In this document: positions 37,156 to 46,063 of the stretch, in pieces
Layout of the letters: every line of letters begins with the position of its first letter
How positions within the stretch are numbered: the first letter of the stretch is position 1
Assembly: GCF_011777495.1 (NCBI RefSeq)
Contig: NZ_JAATJS010000003.1
Coordinates: 682,001-746,000 of the forward strand
Direction of reading: 5' to 3'
Source of the DNA: Microvirga terricola
GTDB taxonomy: Bacteria; Pseudomonadota; Alphaproteobacteria; Rhizobiales; Beijerinckiaceae
Length of the DNA stretch: 64,000 bases
The notes under the pieces: generated by a model
What the model saw: only the letters and a program-made list of their open reading frames with translations
Database searches by the model: none
Told to the model about the DNA's origin: nothing
Position numbers and translations under genes: made by a program

Positions 37156-37170
37156 TAACCCTTGGGGTTA
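37156..37170. terminator. Short hairpin after fabI
   Basis: TAACCC-TTG-GGGTTA, a six-base perfect stem, lies three bases beyond the fabI stop and could end the operon transcript running from pta. It is AT/GC mixed with no U-run, so the call is tentative. Confidence 0.35.
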
Positions 37171-37172
37171 GG

Positions 37173-37979
37173 CTACGCCATGATGCTGAGGCCGCCATCG
37201 ACATAGACCGTCATGCCCGTCAGCCGTCGTGCATAGGGTGTCGCGAGAAAGGCGGTGGTCAGCCCGACATCGTCGATGTCGACCAGTTCGCCGAGCGGTG
37301 CGCGCTCGCGAGCCTCGGCGAGAAGCAGGTCGAAATCCTTCAGGCCCGAGGCGGCGCGGGTCTTGAGCGGTCCCGGTGAAACTGCATGGACGGTGATGTG
37401 CTTGTCGCCTAACTCATAGGCCAGATAGCGCACGGCGCTTTCCAGCGCGGCTTTCACAGGGCCCATGAGGTTGTAGTTCGGCACCACCTTGTTGGCGCCG
37501 TAATAGCTCATGGCGATGAGCGTGCCGCCCTTCGTCATCAGGGGCTCGGCCAGTCGCGCCATGCGGATGAAGGAGTGACAGGAAATGTCGATCGCGACCC
37601 TGAACCCCTCGGCGGAGCTATCCACGAGCCGCCCCTGAAGATCGGCCTTCGGTGCGAAGGCGATGGAGTGGAGCGCGACGTCGAGAGTGCCCCATTCGGC
37701 ATTGATGCGTTCGAACAAGGCTTCGAGATCGCCTTCCTTCGCGACATTGCAGGGGGCGACAATCGACGCGCCGAGACACTCGGCGAGCGGTTCCACGAAA
37801 GGCCGGGCCCTGTCATCGAGATAGGTGACGGCGAGGTCGGCGCCGAGCCTGCGAAACACCTTCGCGCAGCCGAAGGCGATGGAGTTCTCATTGGCGATGC
37901 CGAGAACCAGTGCGCGGCGGCCCTGGAGAATCTTTTGATCCAAAGGCAGGAGTTGGTCGAGTTCCGCCGTGTCGTTCAT
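37173..37979 (-). CDS. fabI: Enoyl-ACP reductase FabI family
   Basis: The 268-residue NADH-dependent enoyl-ACP reductase family protein shows GRRALVLGIANENSIAFGCAKVFRRLGADLAVTYL, LHSIAFAPKADLQGRLVD, and the catalytic Y-x6-K in SYYGANKVVPNYNLMGPVKAALES (Tyr then Lys seven residues on). The start overlaps the DUF3141 stop by four bases, so it is last in a pta-ackA-DUF3141-fabI operon. An enzyme so placed may be a paralogue with a special substrate, such as an acyl chain for storage polyester, rather than the housekeeping FabI. Confidence 0.9.
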   Translation of the reverse strand: MNDTAELDQLLPLDQKILQGRRALVLGIANENSIAFGCAKVFRRLGADLAVTYLDDRARPFVEPLAECLGASIVAPCNVAKEGDLEALFERINAEWGTLDVALHSIAFAPKADLQGRLVDSSAEGFRVAIDISCHSFIRMARLAEPLMTKGGTLIAMSYYGANKVVPNYNLMGPVKAALESAVRYLAYELGDKHITVHAVSPGPLKTRAASGLKDFDLLLAEARERAPLGELVDIDDVGLTTAFLATPYARRLTGMTVYVDGGLSIMA

Positions 37980-40324
37980 TGCCGGGCCCTCGCGCGCGCG
38001 TCACTCCGGCTGCGGCGGCGGTTCTCTCGCTCCTGCGGTCGCGGAGGCACGGCGGCTCTCGCGCGGGTTCTGTCTTCGCCGCCGAGGCGTTGCCGGAACT
38101 CCTCAAGCAATGCCCTTTGGCCCGGCGTCATTTCGATCCGGGTTGCGACATTGTCGAAGATCGCAAGGGCGCTTTTGCGGTCATCCGCCCTGCGCAGAAG
38201 CTTGGTCAGGCCCGTCAGGGCTCGTTCCGGCTCGTAGTCGACGATGTGGGACTGTGTCCGGATGACTTTGCGCGCCTCGTCCTCCGGAATGGCTAGGAGG
38301 CCGACATCGTGTCCGACAAGCTCGCGGACCTGTTTTATCGTGGAGAGCCTGCGCTGCTCCGGGCCGATCTTTCTCAGCAGCAAGGCCATCCGGACGATGG
38401 CCTCCATGCGCCCACCCTCGTCGATGTGGGACAAAGCTTCCTGAACACTCTTGCTTGCCCGCAGAGACTCTTTCGCGGGGAGGAGGGCGGGAGCCGCCTC
38501 CGCTTCGGCGATGCTCAATGGAGCATAGGTTGAAAAGAACACGGCCTCGACGGAGGCATCGCGCAGATCCCTGAACAGATCCCAGCTCGCCGACGTCATG
38601 GTCGCGAGCCAGTGTTCCCATGCGGCGGAAGGGCCGGTTTCCTGGCGCGGCGCTCGACCGGCTTTGGCGAATTCCGCCCAAGGCGCGAGAGGCGCAAGGA
38701 ATGGATTGAGATCAGACAATGCCCACCGCTGGACTCTGAGCGGATGCATGCGCCGCGCAAGTTGAGCCGCGGCCGGGCTCACCATTGGCGCGATCAGGGG
38801 ATGCACGAGCTGCTCGTAGAGGGACGAGTTCATTTGTGAGGCTTGAGTGACTGCCTCGAACGGAACCTCATCCTTGCGGTGATATTTCTGCAGGGCCTGC
38901 AAGTCCTCGACCCGCCGCTCCCTCAAGATGATGTCGTACTGCAAGTGGCCGTCGGCCCGCACGTCCTCGATCTGCATGCCATAGAGGCCGGGAGGCAGCG
39001 TTTCGATGTAGTCGATGAGATCGACGATCTGAGCGTGCTCACGTTTGGCGATGCGGCCCGAGACGAAAATGCCCAGATGCCCGACGTTTTCATGCATCAG
39101 GCCGACGATGACCTGCCCGTTGGCCTTGAGCGCTTCCGTCGTCGGGTAGAGGTCCGCGACCCAGTTGAAGGCTTGCTGGGGCGGCGTGATGTTGTCGCCG
39201 AGCGACGCGAAGAGAATGATGGGCGACTTGATGTCCCTGAGATCGTAGGTCCGCCCTTCCGACCATTCCGCCTGTCCTGAAGCCAGTTTGTTGCCGACGA
39301 ACAGGTTTTCGACGATCCATTTGATCTCGTCCCGCGCCATGAGGAAGAAGCCGCCCCACCAGCGCTCGAACTCCAGGAAGCGTTCGGGCTCCGTGTCGAT
39401 CTTCGAGAACAGGGTGTAGTACTTGCCGAAGAAGGTGTTCGCGGGATTGAGATACTCGAAATTGTCGACGAGATAGGCCCCGTCGAACAAGCCGCCGCCG
39501 AGATCGCTCGCGAGTAGCGCGGGCCAACTGCCGCCCAAAATCCCGCCTGCGTAGCGCATGGGATTCTCGCCGTCGTTGCCGGCCCAATAGGACATCGGCG
39601 CGCCGTTGATGACGATGGGGCCGGGGAGGTCCGGGTCGAGCGCGCCGGCGAGCATGGCCGCCCAACCGCCCTGACAATTGCCGACCACCACGGGTTTGTG
39701 CGTCTCGGGGTGGCGCGCTCTCACGATCTGGAGGAACTTCGTCTCTGCGCGGGAAACATCGGCCAGGGTTTGTCCCGGCATGGGCTCGGGAAAGAAGATG
39801 ACGAAGTAAACCGGATGTCCGGCTTCCATCGCGACGCCGACCTCCGAGTCTTGCTTGAAGCCACCGATGCCGGGGCCATGGCCTGCACGCGGATCGATGA
39901 TGACGAACGGACGCTTGTTGGGGTCGATGCGCGTGCCCGGCGGCGGCACGATGCGGACAAGGGCATAATTGGCCGGTCGCTCGAATTCGCGCGCATCGGC
40001 CACCACCTCCCAATCGAAGTGGAGGAGGGGCGGCTTCCCCTCCTTCTCATGCTCCAGCCAGTTGTTGCCGCGTTGGCGCAGCGTGTCCCAAAACAGAACC
40101 GAGCGCTGGTTGAAGTCGATCCAGTAGGAACTCACGTCGCGCCAGAGATCGAGCGCGTTCTGCGGAGGCGCCGCCGCTTCTGACCAAGCCTGCATCGCGG
40201 CGCTCGCCGTCTCTCCGAAAGACTGAAACGCCGTCTGGCATCTATCCTGAAAAACCTCCGCGATCTTGGCGCGAACTTGAGGCATTTCGGGATGAGCTAG
40301 GCCCGACAGACGGGAATGCAACAT
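37976..40324 (-). CDS. DUF3141 protein, PHA-synthase-like alpha/beta hydrolase
   Basis: This 782-residue protein matches DUF3141. The central part (residues about 95-450) resembles polyhydroxyalkanoate synthases: it has a lipase-box-like GNCQGGW at 215-221 with Cys217 in the G-x-C-x-G nucleophile position, ILFASLGDNITPPQQAFNW for the acid and GLMHENVGHLGIFVSGRIAKREH for the histidine. The helical N-terminus (residues 1-90) resembles phasin-like sequence (QDRCQTAFQSFGETASAAMQAWSEA). The C-terminal third is family-specific. It is between ackA and fabI. Activity has not been shown to my knowledge. Confidence 0.88.
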   Translation of the reverse strand: MLHSRLSGLAHPEMPQVRAKIAEVFQDRCQTAFQSFGETASAAMQAWSEAAAPPQNALDLWRDVSSYWIDFNQRSVLFWDTLRQRGNNWLEHEKEGKPPLLHFDWEVVADAREFERPANYALVRIVPPPGTRIDPNKRPFVIIDPRAGHGPGIGGFKQDSEVGVAMEAGHPVYFVIFFPEPMPGQTLADVSRAETKFLQIVRARHPETHKPVVVGNCQGGWAAMLAGALDPDLPGPIVINGAPMSYWAGNDGENPMRYAGGILGGSWPALLASDLGGGLFDGAYLVDNFEYLNPANTFFGKYYTLFSKIDTEPERFLEFERWWGGFFLMARDEIKWIVENLFVGNKLASGQAEWSEGRTYDLRDIKSPIILFASLGDNITPPQQAFNWVADLYPTTEALKANGQVIVGLMHENVGHLGIFVSGRIAKREHAQIVDLIDYIETLPPGLYGMQIEDVRADGHLQYDIILRERRVEDLQALQKYHRKDEVPFEAVTQASQMNSSLYEQLVHPLIAPMVSPAAAQLARRMHPLRVQRWALSDLNPFLAPLAPWAEFAKAGRAPRQETGPSAAWEHWLATMTSASWDLFRDLRDASVEAVFFSTYAPLSIAEAEAAPALLPAKESLRASKSVQEALSHIDEGGRMEAIVRMALLLRKIGPEQRRLSTIKQVRELVGHDVGLLAIPEDEARKVIRTQSHIVDYEPERALTGLTKLLRRADDRKSALAIFDNVATRIEMTPGQRALLEEFRQRLGGEDRTRARAAVPPRPQERENRRRSRSDARARARQ

Positions 40325-40364
40325 GTCCGATCTCCGTGTCGTATCGTTGAAAGTCTCCAGGTGC

Positions 40365-41582
40365 TCAACCGGCGACGGCGGGAGCCGCTTGCCGTGCCGC
40401 GCTCAGCACCCGTTTCATCTGCTGCGCGACGACGAGCTCCTCGTTGGTTGGGATGATCCACGCGCTGGGGGCTGAACTCGCGGAGATGCGCGGCTCGTTG
40501 CGGCTATTGGCGGAAGCATCCAGCTCAAACCCGGCCCAGGAGAGGCCTGCGATCACGGCGGCACGGGTCGCGGCGTCATTCTCGCCAATGCCAGCCGTAA
40601 AGACGAGCCCGTCGATGCCTCCGAGCGCCGCGATCAGAGAGCCGATCTCGCGCGTGATGCGATAGGCGAAAAGGTCGATGGCGCGTTGCGCATCGGGATT
40701 CTTCTGTGCGTGAGCGCGCAGGGTCCGCATGTCGTTGGAGAGCCCCGAGACGCCGAGGAGACCCGATTGCGTATAGAGGATGCGCTCGGCCGCTTCCGCG
40801 CTGAAGTTCATCTCGCGAAGCATGTAGAACACGACGCCAGGGTCGAGCGCGCCGCATCGGGTTCCCATCGGCAGACCGTCGAGGGCGGAGAAGCCCATGG
40901 TCGTGGCGATGCTCTTGCCCTTGTTCAACGCGCACAGGCTCGCGCCATTGCCGAGATGAGCGACGATAACGCGACCCGCTTTCAGGACGGGGTCATAGTC
41001 GCCCAATACGGAGGAGATGTGTTCATAAGAGAGTCCGTGAAAGCCGTAGCGCAGCACGCCACTCTCGGTGAGTTCCTTGGGGATCGCGAAGAGCTGGGCG
41101 ATGAGCGGCTGGCTGCGATGGAAAGCCGTGTCGAAACACGCGACCTGCGGAATGTCGGGCATCCGTCGGCGCAGAATGCGGATGGGTTTCAGATTATGCG
41201 GCTGGTGGAGGGGCGCAAGCGCCTCGAGCGTTGTGAGATCGTCCAGAATGGCGTCGTCATCCACGAGGACCGGGCGGTCAAAAAATCTCCCGCCATGGAC
41301 CACGCGATGCCCGACCGCTCCGAGTCTGTACTCGCCACGGGATGTCTGCATCCATGTGACCAGCTCGACCAGGGCCTCCTCATGGCCGAAGGCCTCGCCA
41401 TCGTCCCAGGTCTTGTCCGCCACGATGGCGCCGTCGCAATCCTTCACGAGGAAATGTGGCGACGTGCCGATGCCTTCGACCATTCCCCGATAAATCACCT
41501 TCGGTTTCATGTCGGAGGGATCGAAGATCTGGAATTTGAGGCTCGACGAGCCCGCGTTGAGGACGACAAAGACCGGAATCAT
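40365..41582 (-). CDS. ackA: Acetate kinase, copy 2
   Basis: This 405-residue acetate kinase keeps the standard signature NAGSSSLKFQIFD and matches family length. Other segments: VGHRVVHGGRFFDRP, CFDTAFHRSQP, HLGNGASLCALNKG and FTAGIGENDAATRA. ATG 41582 is chosen: GGAGG lies seven bases upstream, while the GTG at 41588 is too close to it. The gene starts three bases after the pta stop, in the usual pta-ack pair that converts acetyl-CoA to acetate with ATP gain. It is the likely functional copy; compare the altered motif of the copy at 329-1537. Confidence 0.95.
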   Translation of the reverse strand: MIPVFVVLNAGSSSLKFQIFDPSDMKPKVIYRGMVEGIGTSPHFLVKDCDGAIVADKTWDDGEAFGHEEALVELVTWMQTSRGEYRLGAVGHRVVHGGRFFDRPVLVDDDAILDDLTTLEALAPLHQPHNLKPIRILRRRMPDIPQVACFDTAFHRSQPLIAQLFAIPKELTESGVLRYGFHGLSYEHISSVLGDYDPVLKAGRVIVAHLGNGASLCALNKGKSIATTMGFSALDGLPMGTRCGALDPGVVFYMLREMNFSAEAAERILYTQSGLLGVSGLSNDMRTLRAHAQKNPDAQRAIDLFAYRITREIGSLIAALGGIDGLVFTAGIGENDAATRAAVIAGLSWAGFELDASANSRNEPRISASSAPSAWIIPTNEELVVAQQMKRVLSAARQAAPAVAG

Positions 41583-41584
41583 CG

Positions 41585-42562
41585 TCACACCTCCGGCAGC
41601 GCGAGCTTGGCGCGTTGGGTACTCGCGACGAGCGAGGCAATGGCGCAGGAGGCGAGCCGGGTGATCTTGGAATCCGCGCGGCTGGTCAGGATGACGGGAA
41701 CCCGCGCGCCGAGCACGATCCCGGCCGCATCAGCATCGGCGAGGAATGTCAGGCTCTTCGCCAGCATGTTCCCGGCTTCTAGATCCGGCACGACGAGCAC
41801 GTTGGCCTGGCCCGCGACCGGGGACTTGATGTTCTTGATGCGCGCTGCGCCGAGATCGATGGCATTGTCGAGGGCGAGCGGCCCATCCAGAATGCCGCCG
41901 GTGATCTGACCGCGGTCGGCCATCTTGCAAAGGGCCGCCGCTTCAATCGTGGATGGAACTTTGGAGCTGACCGTCTCGATGGCCGACAGGATCGCGACAC
42001 GCACCTCGTCAAGCCGCAGCGCGTGGCCGAGGTCGATCGCGTTCTGGACGATATCGACCTTTTCATCGAGCGTTGGCGCGATGTTGATCGCCGCATCGGT
42101 GATGATCAGCGGGGTTTCATGGGTCGGAATATCCATGACGAAGCAATGACTGATCCGGCGCGCGGTTCTTAAGCCACCCTCGCGGCGAACGACGGCGGCC
42201 ATCAATTCGTCGGTGTGAAGGCTCCCCTTCATGACGGCTTCGGCCTTGCCGGTCCGGACGAGATCGACCGCTTGCTGCGCCGAGGCGTGACTGTGGGGTG
42301 TGTCGATGATTGTGAGGGCGGAGATGTCCCTGCCCAAATCCTTGGCCGCAGCCAGAGTCTTGTCGCGCGGTCCGACGAGCACGGGCTCGATCAAGCCCAT
42401 CTCGAAGGCTTCCATCACCGCGTCAAGCGAGGCCCCGTCGCACGGATGCGCGACGGCAACTTTCAGTCTCGGCAGCGAGAGCGTAACGCTGACCAATCGC
42501 TCATATTTCTCATGGCGGCGCGTTAACCCAGCTGCCTCGTCGGCTGAGGCATGGAGGGACAT
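41585..42562 (-). CDS. pta: Phosphate acetyl/butyryltransferase family
   Basis: The 325-residue protein belongs to the short phosphate acyltransferase family (Pta/Ptb). Segments: KVAVAHPCDGASLDAVMEAFEMGLIEPVLVGP, AVDLVRTGKAEAVMKGSLHTDELMAAVV, PLIITDAAINIAPTLDEKVDIVQNAI, ILDGPLALDNAIDLGAARIKNIKSPVAGQANVLVVPDLEAGNML. With ackA2 it would interconvert acyl-CoA and acyl phosphate. It is the first gene of a pta-ackA-DUF3141-fabI unit. Proteins of this kind are sometimes annotated as bifunctional enoyl-CoA hydratase/phosphate acetyltransferase, but no hydratase domain is visible here. Chain-length preference cannot be told. Confidence 0.9.
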   Translation of the reverse strand: MSLHASADEAAGLTRRHEKYERLVSVTLSLPRLKVAVAHPCDGASLDAVMEAFEMGLIEPVLVGPRDKTLAAAKDLGRDISALTIIDTPHSHASAQQAVDLVRTGKAEAVMKGSLHTDELMAAVVRREGGLRTARRISHCFVMDIPTHETPLIITDAAINIAPTLDEKVDIVQNAIDLGHALRLDEVRVAILSAIETVSSKVPSTIEAAALCKMADRGQITGGILDGPLALDNAIDLGAARIKNIKSPVAGQANVLVVPDLEAGNMLAKSLTFLADADAAGIVLGARVPVILTSRADSKITRLASCAIASLVASTQRAKLALPEV

Positions 42563-42655
42563 GGTCCATTCTCCCGGATCCCTGCACCGTTAACAGCCGA
42601 CGTTGTCCTTTGTTTCAGCGGCCAAGCTTTGCGTGGGCCGTCGGGGACGGTTCGG

Positions 42656-43054
42656 TCATGCGCCCGTATATTCGTCGTCGGTGACGTGCTCCATCCAGTC
42701 GACAGCTTTGCCGTCGAGGGACTCTTGAATGGCAATGTGGGTCATCGCGGTGGTCGGCGCCGCGCCGTGCCAATGTTTCTCGTCGGGTTCGAACCACACC
42801 ACATCGCCGGGCCGGATCTCCTCAATCGAGCCACCCTCGCGCTGGACCCTGCCGCAACCTGCGGTGACGATCAGGATCTGGCCGAGAGGGTGCGTGTGCC
42901 ATGCGGTGCGAGCGCCAGGCTCGAACGTGACCGCGTTGCCCGCCGCACGCGCTGGAGCGGTGGCCGGGAACAGAGGGTCGATACGCACCGTGCCGGTAAA
43001 CCATTCCGCCGGCCCTTTGCCCGAGGCCTGTGAACCGCTTCGTTTGATCTCCAT
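42656..43054 (-). CDS. Cupin, (R)-mandelonitrile-lyase-like
   Basis: The 132-residue single-domain cupin has the two metal-binding motifs: [29 protein letters not shown] (HxH...E region) and [21 protein letters not shown]. The lead-in [12 protein letters not shown] is typical of the mandelonitrile-lyase-like or carboxymuconolactone-associated cupins. It is divergent from the SDR gene, with a 21-base perfect inverted repeat between them. The pta gene lies 93 bases downstream in the same direction and could be cotranscribed. Confidence 0.88.
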   Translation of the reverse strand: MEIKRSGSQASGKGPAEWFTGTVRIDPLFPATAPARAAGNAVTFEPGARTAWHTHPLGQILIVTAGCGRVQREGGSIEEIRPGDVVWFEPDEKHWHGAAPTTAMTHIAIQESLDGKAVDWMEHVTDDEYTGA

Positions 43055-43096
43055 CGCCCATCTCCTGTGATGATATGGCGGTCTTTACCCTCGAGG

Positions 43097-43117
43097 CCGA
43101 ACATATTCATAGTTCGG
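43097..43117. promoter_or_regulatory. Palindrome between divergent cupin and SDR genes
   Basis: CCGAAC-N9-GTTCGG, a perfect six-base inverted repeat, lies centrally in the 130-base divergent region, 43 bases from the cupin start and 68 from the SDR start. It is symmetric about the middle of ATATTCATA. Such a place fits a dimeric repressor or activator site. No regulator gene is adjacent. Confidence 0.45.
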
Positions 43118-43184
43118 ATCGGCATGGTGCCATAAGAAGGATAACGGGTACGCACCCATCCGATTCCCAACGAGGATCTAGCTT

Positions 43185-43889
43185 ATGGCGATGGAAAAAG
43201 TAGCGATTGTCACTGCAGGTGGCAGTGGCATGGGCGCGGCGGCTGCGCGTAAGCTGGCCGCCGATGGTTTCAAGGTCGCGATCCTGTCCTCGTCCGGCAA
43301 TGGCGAAGCCTTGGCGAAAGAACTCGGCGGCATTGGCGTGACCGGGTCGAACCAGTCTAGCGATGATCTCAAGTGTCTCGTCGATCAGACGATGGAGCGG
43401 TGGGGGCGTATCGATGCTCTGGTGAACAGTGCGGGCCATGGTCCGCGCGCGCCCATTCTGGAGATCACCGACGAGCAGTGGCACACGGGACTCGACGTCT
43501 ATCTGATGAACGTGATCCGGCCGACCCGTTTGGTTGCCCCCATCATGGTGCAGCAGAAGACAGGGGCGATCATCAACATCTCGACGGCCTGGGCCTTCGA
43601 GCCGAGCGCCATGTTCCCGACCTCTGCCGTGTTCCGCGCGGGGCTGGCGTCATACACCAAGATTTTTGCGGATCAGTATGCGGCCGATAACGTTCGGATG
43701 AACAACATTCTTCCCGGCTGGATTGACAGCCTGCCCGCGACCGAGGAACGCCGCGAGAGCGTGCCAATGCAGCGCTATGGCAAGAGCGAGGAGATCGCGG
43801 CGACGATTGCGTTCCTCGCTTCCGACGGAGCCGGCTACATCACCGGCCAAAACATTCGCGTGGACGGCGGGCTCACCAGGTCGGTTTGA
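43185..43889 (+). CDS. SDR-family protein lacking the usual Tyr-Lys pair
   Basis: The 234-residue protein has a short-chain dehydrogenase fold: cofactor loop VAIVTAGGSGMGAAAARKLAADGF (TGxxxGxG-like), LVNSAGHGPRAP, INISTAWAF and the C-terminal ILPGWIDSLPATEERRESVPMQRYGKSEEIAATIAFLASDGAGYITGQNIRVDGGLT. Aligning PTSAVFRAGLASYTK with the usual YxASKAAL puts Ser in place of the catalytic Tyr and Arg in place of the Lys. The protein may be a divergent SDR with other chemistry or a non-catalytic member. It is divergent from the cupin and ends 21 bases from the convergent monooxygenase. Confidence 0.87.
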   Translation: MAMEKVAIVTAGGSGMGAAAARKLAADGFKVAILSSSGNGEALAKELGGIGVTGSNQSSDDLKCLVDQTMERWGRIDALVNSAGHGPRAPILEITDEQWHTGLDVYLMNVIRPTRLVAPIMVQQKTGAIINISTAWAFEPSAMFPTSAVFRAGLASYTKIFADQYAADNVRMNNILPGWIDSLPATEERRESVPMQRYGKSEEIAATIAFLASDGAGYITGQNIRVDGGLTRSV

Positions 43890-43909
43890 CCGGCGGCCCG
43901 TTCCGACCT

Positions 43910-45454
43910 TCATGCCGCATGAGATGCGGCTGCTCCCGTGACCAGATCCCTCAAGTCGCGCTGCTCATCGTTCATCTCCGGCGTGCGGATTGCGCCAAAA
44001 GCCGCGGCAGCCTCGGCCGTGAGTGCGGGTGCATCGGCAAGGCTGTCCGGCCCTTGCAGGCGGAAGGAGACCGGCGAGAGCGGGCCGAAGAGCAGTGCCC
44101 GCTCCAGCTCTGGCCAGCGGCTGAGGTCCGGCTCCACGCCGGCTTTCTGTGCAAAGAGCAGCGCCAGGATATGCATCGGGATGCTCTGAGGCCCGCCGCG
44201 CTGAGCGCGGCCTCGGGCGAGCCCGACGGCCAGTGCGTCATGGCTCGGCGCCGGGATGACACCCGCCCATGCGGAGGCGATCCAGCGTCCCTGCAATTCG
44301 AGGACGGGGAAGAGAGGGCCAACCTGATCGTAAAGGCCTGCAAAGGCGAGCCCTTCAAGCTCGGGGTGGAAGGTGTGATCGCACAGGTCGATATGCTTGT
44401 GGTCGAGCCCGAGCGTCGCGGCTATCTCCGGCGCGAGGAAGGGCAACGACAGGCGATAGCCGGTGCCGAACAGGATGGCGTCGAAATCTCCTTGCGTGCC
44501 ATCAGCGAAGCGAACGGCGCGTTCGTCGATGGACTCGATCCAGGGGCGAACCGCGATGCGGCCTTCGGCGACGAGGGGGAGGAAGTGCTGCGACTGTGTG
44601 ATGCCGGCCGCGAAGATGTTGTCGTCAGCCGCCATCGCGCCGACCTGATCCGGCGCTCCCGCTACGGACAGCACCTGTGCTTTCAAGCCGGCCGCGAGAG
44701 CCTCAGGGGGCAGAATTTCGCCTGCGAGGGCTGCCGCGCGCGTGAACATCACATGCTCCGTCGGCACGCCGGACAGAAGCTTCGGCAGCACATAGCGCTG
44801 CCGTCGGTAGCAGACGGTCACGCTCCGTGCGCCCGAAAGGGCGGCGTCGGACGCGATCTCGAGCGCGCTGATTGAGCAGCCGGCAACCAAGACGTCCTGG
44901 CAGCGATAGGCATGGCCGCCAACGTACTGGCTGGCGTGGGCGGCTCCGAGAGCCCCGGTGAAGCCATTGAGCCCCGGCACCGACGGCACCTCCGGTGCCA
45001 CATAGCGGCCGGAAGCGACGACTACACGGGCGAAACGCTCGGTCAAGACCATGTTGTCCCGGCGCGAGCGGAGAAGCCAACCGCCCCCGTCGGCCCTTTG
45101 AAGGCGCTCGACCCAGGTGCGGCAGCGGATGCGCGACATCAGTCCGAATTTTTCCGCATAGCCCTCCAGATAGGCGTACATCTCCTCGCGACTGGGAAAG
45201 ACGGGCGTTCCCTTCGGGTGATCGAGGTCGGAAAAGCGCGTCATGACGCGGCTGGTGTTCGTGCGCATCCCGCGCCACGTGCCGCTTAGGGGTGAGGTCG
45301 CGTTCCATTGGCCGCCGGGGCCGTCGGCGGCTTCATAGAGGATGGGCTGGAAGCCGTGTTTCAAAAGCCAGCGTGCGGTCACGAGGCCCGCGGGGCCGGC
45401 GCCGATGATGGCGACGGCATTGGACGGCATCTCTTCGAAAACTGTATCGGTCAC
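43910..45454 (-). CDS. Flavin-containing monooxygenase family protein
   Basis: The 514-residue protein has the FMO/Baeyer-Villiger layout: FAD motif AVAIIGAGPAGLVTARWLLKHG (GxGxxG at 18-23), EAADGPGGQWNATSPLSGTW, the FMO-like signature FTGALGAAHASQYVGG and a second nucleotide loop VAGCSISALEIASDAAL followed by SVTVCYRRQRY. The second loop has Cys in place of the usual Gly. It would use NADPH and O2 to oxygenate N, S or carbonyl groups. It is divergent from the PNPOx genes, with the CTAA array between them, which suggests control by, or joint function with, those proteins. Confidence 0.9.
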   Translation of the reverse strand: MTDTVFEEMPSNAVAIIGAGPAGLVTARWLLKHGFQPILYEAADGPGGQWNATSPLSGTWRGMRTNTSRVMTRFSDLDHPKGTPVFPSREEMYAYLEGYAEKFGLMSRIRCRTWVERLQRADGGGWLLRSRRDNMVLTERFARVVVASGRYVAPEVPSVPGLNGFTGALGAAHASQYVGGHAYRCQDVLVAGCSISALEIASDAALSGARSVTVCYRRQRYVLPKLLSGVPTEHVMFTRAAALAGEILPPEALAAGLKAQVLSVAGAPDQVGAMAADDNIFAAGITQSQHFLPLVAEGRIAVRPWIESIDERAVRFADGTQGDFDAILFGTGYRLSLPFLAPEIAATLGLDHKHIDLCDHTFHPELEGLAFAGLYDQVGPLFPVLELQGRWIASAWAGVIPAPSHDALAVGLARGRAQRGGPQSIPMHILALLFAQKAGVEPDLSRWPELERALLFGPLSPVSFRLQGPDSLADAPALTAEAAAAFGAIRTPEMNDEQRDLRDLVTGAAASHAA

Positions 45455-45507
45455 CGCAAAACTCCTCGATCAGAAGAGCCATGCATTAAGCCGATCTGCG
45501 ATCCGTG

Positions 45508-45559
45508 TTTCCTAAATGGTTGCTAAGCGCCCGTTCCGGTTTTCCTAAAAGGATGCTAA
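45508..45559. promoter_or_regulatory. Four-element CTAA array, PhoB/OmpR-box-like
   Basis: Two near-identical 19-base units, TTTCCTAAATGGTTGCTAA at 45508-45526 and TTTCCTAAAAGGATGCTAA at 45541-45559 (17 of 19 positions the same), start 33 bases apart. Each holds two CTAA elements 11 bases apart, so CTAA starts at 45512, 45523, 45545 and 45556. Multiples of 11 put all four on one helix face, as in direct-repeat boxes of PhoB/OmpR-type winged-helix regulators. The array lies between the FMO start (45454) and the PNPOx start (45593). The neighbouring protein encoded at 46060-47391 has such a winged-helix domain. Confidence 0.65.
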
Positions 45560-45592
45560 CGGCTATCTTCCGCGGGAGGGAAGCGCCCGGAC

Positions 45593-46063
45593 ATGTTGAT
45601 CAACCCAGATCTCGCAGCCTTCATGACTAGCCCGGTGATGATCATCTTGGGCACTCGCGACGACGCGCTGGTGCCCGAGATCGCGCGGGCTGTCGGAGCA
45701 ATTGTGCGCCCGGAGCAAGGTTGCGTCGATCTCATCGCTTCCGAATGGCAATGGCCGAAGACCGTTGCGAATATTCGCGCCAATGGCCGGCTCTCCGTCA
45801 CCTTTGCGCGGCCGTCGGACTACGTATCCTATCAGGTGAAGGGGCACGCCGCGGTCACCCCAGCCTCAGCCGAACATGTCGCGCTGGCGGCGCAGTACAT
45901 GGACAGGATGGCTGCCGCCCTGGCCGATCTTGGTCTCGAGAAGCGGATCACCGCGCCGTGGCTGGTCGACCGGGATCCAGTCACATTGCGCCTCGCGGTG
46001 CAGGAGGTCTTCGTGCAGACGCCCGGCGCCAAGGCAGGCCAGCTCATCGAGCGCGATCAATGA
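45593..46063 (+). CDS. Pyridoxamine 5'-phosphate-oxidase-fold protein
   Basis: The 156-residue protein has the split-barrel PNPOx-like fold: FMTSPVMIILGTRDDALVPEIARAVGAIV, DLIASEWQWPKTVANIRANGRLSVTFARPSDYVSYQVKG, then a helical tail. Such proteins bind FMN, F420 or haem, and their reactions vary. No PdxH-specific substrate residues can be asserted. The start is weakly set (GGGAGGG is far upstream). Its TGA overlaps the ATG of the next gene (ATGA), so the two products are made together. Confidence 0.85.
   Translation: MLINPDLAAFMTSPVMIILGTRDDALVPEIARAVGAIVRPEQGCVDLIASEWQWPKTVANIRANGRLSVTFARPSDYVSYQVKGHAAVTPASAEHVALAAQYMDRMAAALADLGLEKRITAPWLVDRDPVTLRLAVQEVFVQTPGAKAGQLIERDQ

Noticed and set aside
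42563..42655. FixK/FNR box before the pta operon
   Set aside because: No TTG(A/C)-N6-(T/G)CAA match was found in this gap, so oxygen control of the second acetate kinase is not supported here.
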